Assembly: GCF_024586455.1 (NCBI RefSeq)
Contig: NC_065921.1
Coordinates: 24,182,635-24,246,634 of the forward strand
Direction: 5' to 3'
DNA: 64,000 nucleotides
Origin: Bactrocera neohumeralis
Lineage: Eukaryota; Arthropoda; Insecta; Diptera; Tephritidae
The position numbers and the translations under genes were made by a program. Of the stretch, positions 57,458 to 64,000 are shown one piece after another. The notes beneath the pieces were generated by a model. It searched no databases. It was not told the origin of the DNA and saw only the letters and a program-made list of their open reading frames with translations. Every line of letters starts with the position of its first letter. The first letter of the stretch is position 1.

Positions 57458-58395
57458 TAAGGTGAGTTCCAAAGTAAAGAGGACTTTTTGAATCTAGCGC
57501 CCCCCATCTATATGTCGACTGGTGCGTTAGAATCTGCTATCTTTATGGATTGTCTAGTGAGAATTTCATGACATTTCATTGATTGGAAGTGAAGTTATTG
57601 CGTTTTAAGTGTCAGTATGTTTGTGTTATCGGTGCGAAAATGAGCTTCGAACAAAGAGCCAACAATAAATTTTGTTTTAAAATTGGTAAAACTTTTACCG
57701 AAACGTTTCAATTGAACAACGAAACAAGTTTATGGCGATGATTGCCTATCGCGTAGCAGAGTGCACGAGTGGTTTCAACGTTTTCAAAGTGGTCGTGAGA
57801 ACATAAATGACGATCAACATGTGGACCATCAAAATCCGTGATCACCGGAAATTCCATCGAAACTGTGCGTGAATTCATCAAAAATCCGCCGAAATCATCA
57901 TTGAAATTCATGGAAATGAAATTGAACATCTCCAAAACATCGATTTATCGCATTTTTACCGAACATTTGGGCTTGCGAAAGCTGTGTGCACAAATTGACT
58001 GACGACCAAATATTGCTCAGAATCCAACATTCGAAGGACGATTATTTGACCAAAAATCACATTTTAACTATTAACCACTCCCCGTATTCACCTGATATGG
58101 CACCGTGCGACTTCTTCCTTTTCGGAAAAAATGCATTTGCACATGAAAGGAAAGCGTTATGCAGACGTAAAGGCCATTCAAAAAGCTTGCACCGGAAATA
58201 TCACATTCATTTATTGTGCATACTGGCAGCCATACCGGCCAACGAGCTAAAACACTCGTTCGACATGCTTTTGGACCATGCAAAAAACTGTATTGAAGCA
58301 GAAGGAGACTGTTTTGAATAAAATAAATTGATTTTGCCAAAAAAACCATTTGTTCTGTTTTTTTTTAAGTTCTGTTTACTTTGGAAAGCACCTTG
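57458..58395 (+). mobile_element. mariner (M3), copy 2, both ends and target duplication
   Basis: 938 bp; left end TAAGGTGAGTTCCAAAGTAA, right end complement CAAGGTGCTTTCCAAAGTAA, TA outside both (57456-57457, 58396-58397). It shares with copy 1 (15353-16288) the leader ATGTCGACTGGTGCGTTAGAAT, the N-terminal half (NNKFCFKIGKTFTETFQL) and the block KSSLKFMEMKLNISKTSIY. A central deletion removes the first two catalytic blocks. Frame 57986-58321 carries NHSPYSPDMAPCDFFLFGK, with the third Asp, and a C-terminus ending EAEGDCFE. A frameshift near 57710 and the deletion inactivate it. Confidence 0.85.
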
Positions 58396-58529
58396 TATAT
58401 AAGCAAACATGTTCATCAGTTTTGAGATATCGGATTGATATTTTGCAGGTGTCTTTTTTCCTCAAAAAGCTGAGCCGAAGCTGCCATTCAAAATGACCCA
58501 TCAAAATCAAAGCCTTGTATAGAAAATTT

Positions 58530-59175
58530 GTATACTCTTGCAACCAGTTGCTACAGAATATAATAGTTTTGTTCACCTAACGGTTATATGTGAACGTGAC
58601 CTCGCCCTCTAATAAGTTTAATGTGTATATCTCCTAAACCAAAATCCCTTAGAATCTCTATCGACACTGTAAAAATTTATGAAATTTTAAAATAACACCG
58701 TCTATTACCCATATAACGGTACTGTTAAATACTACCAAAAATAATATTTTACACTCAAGATGGTATGAGAAGGCTTTATGAGAGCCGGAATCAAAATTGG
58801 ACGATGGGCGTGGCACCACCTACTTTTTGGGAAAATCTCATACCTCGGGTCTTGCCCGACCGACTTCGACTAAATTTATTCCGTGGCATTCTTTTCACAT
58901 TCCTAAGACACAGTGCGAAAATAGGCGAAATCGGACTACAACCACGCCTATTTCCCATATAACACAATTTTAAATTCCACTTGATTCTTTCACTTTCCGG
59001 TACACAAATAAAAAAGCAATTAATTTAACGGGATATTACTTTGCACGAGATATGCCTTTAGAGTATACCGAATATATGGATCCAAATATCTATAGTTGAC
59101 TTTTGGCCGAAAATATCGGTCAATGTATGGGATATACAATTGAAATTCAGAGAGAATTATTTGACAGAAATCTTT
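58530..59175 (+). repeat. R-B dispersed repeat, copy 3, 3'-truncated
   Basis: TACTCTTGCAACCAGTTGCTACAGA, TTTTGTTCACCTAACGGTTA, GGCGTGGCACCACCTACTTT, CTCATACCTCGGGTCTTGCC and ATTGAAATTCAGAGAGAAT follow in the same order as in copy 2. It ends near 59175 and is followed by inverted R-A. Confidence 0.8.
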
Positions 59176-59189
59176 ATGAAATTTGGCGT

Positions 59190-59290
59190 GAATTATTATC
59201 CAAGGCAGCGCTATAATCTCCGAATATATTGTTCAGATCAGACTACTATAGCATATTGCCATTCAAACAGACCGATCGACATCGAGATAA
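59190..59290 (-). repeat. R-A repeat fragment, inverted
   Basis: TATTGTTCAGATCAGACTACTATAGCATAT and CATTCAAACAGACCGATCGA are the complement of the R-A unit core. It abuts R-B. Confidence 0.7.
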
Positions 59291-60635
59291 AGATCTTTTT
59301 TTCTTAATAAGTAACCTTAATTCGAACTGAGGTTTGTTTATAAATATAAGATAACGTGGCTAGAAAGAACTAGCAAAACATTTTCCGTTAGATGCAAACC
59401 GTTGGCCGTAGAAGCTGCGACATTCGTTTACAAGGGCTTTTCAGGATTAAAAACAAAGTCGACAAGGATGATTACAATGTCCCCAATTATTTTGGTTCTG
59501 AGAGTTCTCCAAGAAATATTTTCGTAGTAAAAAACTAACTATAATGCTTTTGGCTAATAGTACCCTGAAAGCTCCTGAGATATTCGACACAACAACTATT
59601 TCTAAGGGAGTCTTGGATCAATTTTTAGCATTTTCCGACGTTCCATGCTTATCCTCTTTTAAAGAAAATGGCACCCTCTTCGTTACGCGTTAGAATCATA
59701 CGATCTCTCACTAATCGCTGGAGTCGAATACAACTTCATTTCAGAAGATTTCATCACTTGAAAAGTTTACCTCAATAGCTTTTCGAATTTCGTCACTGAC
59801 TTATTGAAGTGATCTTAAGTCAGTTGTGATTGGTGGATCTCGGATTCTAGACCTGCCGAAGCTAAATTCAAAATTAATAAGAAAAATATTATGGTAAAAA
59901 AACAGAGAACAAATGAACTCATGGGATATGGAAATATTACATTCATTCCTCAACAAAAATCCGACAGTATCGTTGAAGATATCTACGTTTGCACTGATCG
60001 ATCAAAATATGAAAAAAGACACAGGAGTAGAATTCTTTTTCTTCTGTGGCAACCCCAATAGCTTCAAATTAAGGACTTTAACGTTACCTTTCGGGCTTTT
60101 GTCATTGAAAAAAGGTGTTAAGTAAACTTATACCTTAACCAGCAAGTCCAGTTGCTTTCTAAATTGCCAACAAATGGAAAATAAAGCAATCCGCTGCGCT
60201 AAGGAGCAATCAATTTTAGTGGGAAAACCAGTTATATGGGTATATTAGTAAACGAAAAAGCGAATGAGTTCGTTCGCTCCGATACGGCCATGAACATAGT
60301 TCTCGTGTCCAAGATCGCTCAGATGTTAAAGGAAGTTCTTACAACACCACAAATGCATGGCTTACTACAAAATTACTTTAGTATTGTATGGATGATGGAC
60401 AGACCAAAAAAAGCGAAACAACACATTTAGTCTCAAAGAGCTAACCTTCAGAAGCTTGTTTGACTTCACAGAGTTACATCTACAAATACCCAGCCAGTTG
60501 AAACCAAATTTGAGTATTTATAAATTTGAGCAAATCTTTGGAGTTGCTGAATATGGTTAGGGTTTAGTTGTGAACACAATTATCATAATGATGGTTTAAG
60601 TGTAGACGCTTAAACTTAATTAAATTTCTGGCGAT
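59291..60635. other. Unassigned; possible decayed retroelement
   Basis: Two weak hints only: LPFGLL near 60085-60105, reminiscent of the PFGL block of LTR-element RT, and GILVNEKANEFVRS near 60236-60285, reminiscent of the GN.KADELAR block of RNase H. Neither is supported by neighbouring motifs. Confidence 0.25.
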
Positions 60636-60639
60636 GAAG

Positions 60640-61450
60640 CTCCATTAAGAACCAGCGTTTATCGATGTTATCCTGAATTCAATCGAGGTCGTAGGTCGTA
60701 GACCATTCCAAAACGAATTTCGTGAAGGTCGTCCAATTCAGTTGTTGTTGCAGAACTATTGGTCTATGATGCTGCAAGATCGTCATATGACCTATCGAGA
60801 GATTGAGACAACTATAGGCATTAGTCGGACAAGCAAACATTCAATATTGCATGAACATTTGACTGTAATTTTTTTTTTTTACGTTGGATCCCACAAAATT
60901 TGTCAATAAAAGACTCGTGTCGATTGGTCGAGAATAAATTTAAAAAAAAAAAATACTTCAAACAATATCTATGACGACGTGATGATGAATGGCGGATTTA
61001 AGCGTATGAGCTCGAAAGTAAACAACCGTACCACCAGAACACCTTAGAGCAGTAAATACTGACAACTCATTTTTGGCACATTTCTTTCAAGAAATCAGGA
61101 AAACCAACCGAAATGTCGAAGGCGGAACTCTCTTCACCACGGCAACGAGAGCTCTCCGATATCGACTGAAACAACTGCATTTTATAGCGTTCAAAACATC
61201 GTTTTGATGAGTCATCCTCCGCATAGTCCTGACTTGCTACCGAATGACTTCTTTTTACTTCCGTAAGTAAAACATAAACAAAGAGTTTAGCGTTTTTGGA
61301 CACCTGAAGAGGCGGTTGATGCGTTCAGAACCAATTTTTCGGATATACCTCAATCAGAGAGTGGCAAAAGTGCTTCGACAATTGGGTCAGACACGTGTAA
61401 ATATATCGATCTTAATGGATAATATTTTGAACAACATTAAAGCGATTTTC
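60640..61450 (+). mobile_element. mariner (M6), copy 2, decayed
   Basis: Matches copy 1 (20150-20860, minus) at AATTCAATCGAGGTCGTAGG and ATGACCTATCGAGAGATTGAGAC. From 60855 comes a stretch resembling KICSRWIPH..S in frames broken by poly-T and poly-A insertions. The third catalytic block reads PPHSPDLLPNDFFLLP at about 61213-61260. The C-terminal WFRRMQKCIDLNG-type block is at about 61380-61435. The second catalytic block is not clear. Confidence 0.7.
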
Positions 61451-61574
61451 GATTATTAATATTTGTTTTTGTTCTCTATGAAATATAAGAAGCTTTCCTC
61501 GTAATCAGTAATTCTTTCAACCTTCTCTCTCAATTATCAGAAATCTTATAGCAGACGGAGGCGGCTAAAAATAC

Positions 61575-61692
61575 CTCCATATAACCAATCCTGACGACAG
61601 TCGGGTCTACGTAACCGGAACAGACCCGGATTTCCGGTCAAGGAGTGTCAACAATTCAAAATTCTGTCGCTAAAACAACAACAACAACCTAC
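61575..61692 (+). repeat. Dispersed repeat tail ending in CAACAACAAC
   Basis: GACGACAGTCGGGTCTACGTAACCGG..CAGACCCGGATTTCCGGTCAAGG and a terminal AACAACAACAACAA run. I recognise this wording as a common tephritid repeat, probably the 3' end of a non-LTR element, but only from memory. Confidence 0.5.
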
Positions 61693-63930
61693 ATATATCC
61701 AACTCTCAATTAAGAAGTTCCTTGATCACACTTCTTCCTATAATGTCTCGCATACATACCTAAGTAGAGAAATACCGCTAGGAAACACCACAAAGGAAAC
61801 AGATTAGCTGAGACCGCCAAATCAAAAAAGTGGAACAAATATTTAATAAACAATCCTTGGAGATCATACCGTAAGACCCGCAAACTTATTGGACTCACAT
61901 TCACCCCCAGAGCATTGCGCATAACTTCCAACTTTCTTTAATACCCACACATGCGCATACATATGTATATAGAATTATTTATAAATTTATGTAGATTAAC
62001 ATGTCGAACACGTTGTTTACGAGACAAATTCCAGCATTCGCCGATTCTGCGAAACCATTGCCAAAGTGTGCGATCGGGCGCATTACAATAAAATAAAATG
62101 TGAGCTCACATCCGACAGGAAAATTGTAAATATTAAATCCTTGTATAATTAAATGATGTATCGGCGTCATGTGAACTAACAATAAATATCTATCAAAACG
62201 TCAATTTTTATCTATTCCTCAAATCGATAGTTGCGAACAAGTACGTACGTACGTACCGAGTACCGCGCGCACAACAATGGGCCAACGGTGTGGTGTGGCA
62301 GCTGCACACACCCATACATGCATACATGCATGCATACATGGGTGTGTTTGCGGCGGATAAGAAGTAGCGGCAATGACGGCGATGGTGGCGACTGCGACGC
62401 TTCGTATGACGACACTCGTTTGCATCCGTTCGCTGGCGGCAAGCCAGTCAAGCCGGCAAGCTGCCAACCGCCTCTACAAGCTGTACATATGTAAAAGCGA
62501 TCATGCCGATCAACCTTGTCGATCGGTAGATGGCAGATTGGCAGGTCACTGGAGCTGTTGGCTGTTGTGGCCGGCCACTGCTGCTCCAGCTCCTACTGCT
62601 GCGCCTGCCACTGCCTCCGCTGCGGCTGCTGGTGCTGCTGCCGCTCGGCAATCAATGGAACAATCACCTTCGAGACAAAATACTCGTACTTACATACACG
62701 TGCACATAATAAGTCTACCCGCTGCGCGTGTGTATGTATGTGTATGTGTAGCAACAATAACAACAATGCGCCTGGATAACAGCGAATATATTCCACTCAT
62801 AATTTTTATATAATTTATTCATTTTGGTAGTCGCGTTTAACTTTTGCATATGCAGATTGTGCAGCCGATATCGTCAGTTGCAGCAATTTCGTCTTTGTCG
62901 TCCGACGTTGGACTTGCTGGCTTGGCTTGGCTTGGCTTGCCGTTCGATATGCTTCAGAACTCAAATATGGCTTAAAGGGATTTCCCGGTTCTTCCTCTTG
63001 CACTGCGTCTTTTTATTTTTAATTTACTTTCACATAAATGCACACACACACACACATGCATATGCATTCTTGAATATTTTGACATATTTGCGTACACACA
63101 CATGCACATACACACTTAAGTATGAAAGAAAGAACTTAAGCTGTGGCAAGACTCCTACTGCAAGCATACAGTGGGTTGACGGTATGAGGTGGAGAGAGGA
63201 GCAGGCGGTGCATATTATAAATATGTAGAATCAGGCGATAAAACCAGTTTTGTTTTTGTATATTGTTGCCTGTAATAACAATAATAATCATTTACTTATC
63301 AAAATTGATGTCAGATTAAGATGGTATGACGAGGTAGTGGCTTCAACGAAATTACCTGTAAGTGGCGATGGTGGCTAACAGACGACAAAAAACAATCGGC
63401 CACGCCAAATGTATGCAAAATAACGCCAATTTGTCAGGAAGCAACTTTAGGTAGTCATAAACGTATCTTCGCTTAAGTACAAAGCACATGTAATATGCCA
63501 TCGGTACAGTGATGTGCGAACAACAGCATACACCTTTATATATGTATCATACATATGCATATCTACCATTTATTATATATTAAATAATGTATATGTATAT
63601 GCGCATGCATGTGGAACCCGTTGAAGCTGCTCGCAACATTATAATAAAACATTATGTTCCGCACACAATTATACAACTTTTATATAATAATCTTAATTTC
63701 CCATAAATACCACTTTGAGCGAAGTGCGCATACTCGTCATAAAGCTCGTATGATAGCCCGAAAATGCCACGAGTACGCAATATTAAAACGAAAGTCAAAG
63801 AAAGCTAAAGCTTTCTCTCAAATAAAAAATAAAATAATAATATTTCTAATAAAAACAATAAAAAACGTTGGCTTCGGCGGCAGCGAAGCTATTAAAAAGT
63901 GAAAAAGCACTTTATCTTGATATTGAACGA
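61693..63930. other. Host-like non-coding DNA rich in simple repeats
   Basis: Simple repeats: ACGTACGTACGTAC at 62244-62257, CATGCATACATGCATGCATACATG region at 62316-62340, a CTGCTGC/GCTGCTGCTGC triplet block at 62575-62645, GGCTTGGCTTGGCTTG at 62919-62937, CACACACACACACACA at 63041-63056. The 146-codon frame (62373-62813) encodes low-complexity Ala/Pro from the triplet block. No domain. No gene supported. Confidence 0.45.
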
Positions 63931-63931
63931 G

Positions 63932-64000
63932 CATTTTGAATGACCGTTCTATGCTATAGTGGTCCGATATCGGCAACTTTTTCGGATATTGAAATCATTG
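63932..64000 (+). repeat. R-A repeat, start of a copy cut by the window end
   Basis: TGACCGTTCTATGCTATAGTGGTCCGATATCGGCAACTTTTTCGG matches the R-A unit core and its junction; it continues beyond the window. Confidence 0.65.

Noticed and set aside
59913..60125. Possible LTR-retrotransposon RT (LPFGLL)
   Set aside because: Only a six-residue match; the YXDD and other RT blocks are absent around it.
62373..62813. 146-codon frame with Ala/Pro tract
   Set aside because: The tract follows from a CTG/GCC triplet repeat read in one frame; the other frames are equally open, so no coding evidence.

Overview
The window looks like chromosomal DNA from a tephritid-type fruit fly (a higher dipteran). It is A+T rich. 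CAA/CAG triplet runs and CA/TA/GTAC microsatellites are abundant, and the one clear host gene has three introns of only 60-69 bp. The DNA is packed with decayed Tc1/mariner elements, including a rosa-type DD41D family and a maT-type DD37D element. I recognise these from family knowledge, not from a search, and the species is not determined.

Host content is small. I can support a single protein-coding gene, a four-exon secreted DUF1091-type protein at 19385-20113. Several long non-coding stretches (about 7.3-9.5, 14-15.3, 24.2-25.1, 27.6-28.8, 37.1-38.6, 40.4-41.9, 46.9-48.5, 53-54.2 and 61.7-63.9 kb) are rich in triplet repeats and microsatellites. They look like ordinary fly intergenic or intronic DNA. 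Two have splice-donor-like or promoter-like features that might mark untranslated first exons, with weak support.

The rest is a transposon graveyard. Left part (0-15 kb): a dispersed repeat with a 154-bp tandem period (R-A), rosa copies, a non-LTR element with RNase H, an inverted Jockey-like fragment, RTE-like pieces, and a second dispersed repeat (R-B) carrying a nested mariner and a rosa deletion derivative. Middle (15-37 kb): at least six kinds of mariner in both orientations, a chimaeric mariner with a 399-bp mini-mariner nested in it, the DUF1091 gene squeezed between two mariners, an R1-like reverse transcriptase split by a 614-bp mariner, and two Tc1-type elements. Right part (37-64 kb): a mariner with internal multiplications, the best-preserved element of the window (maT type, 41918-43195), a maT-like relic, RTE and rosa copies, a complete-length mariner nested in R-B, and more R-A, R-B and mariner relics.

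No element appears able to move by itself. All transposase and reverse-transcriptase frames I could read carry stops, frameshifts, deletions or lost catalytic residues. The nesting gives a relative chronology: R-B and the R1-like element are older than the mariners inside them, and the chimaeric M4 copy is older than the mini-mariner inside it. I found no rRNA, tRNA or CRISPR, and no coherent new multi-gene system. The most unusual signals are the chimaeric mariner junction, the repeated internal segments in one mariner, two RTE-like fragments with the same divergent arrangement, and the inverted-repeat ends of R-B.
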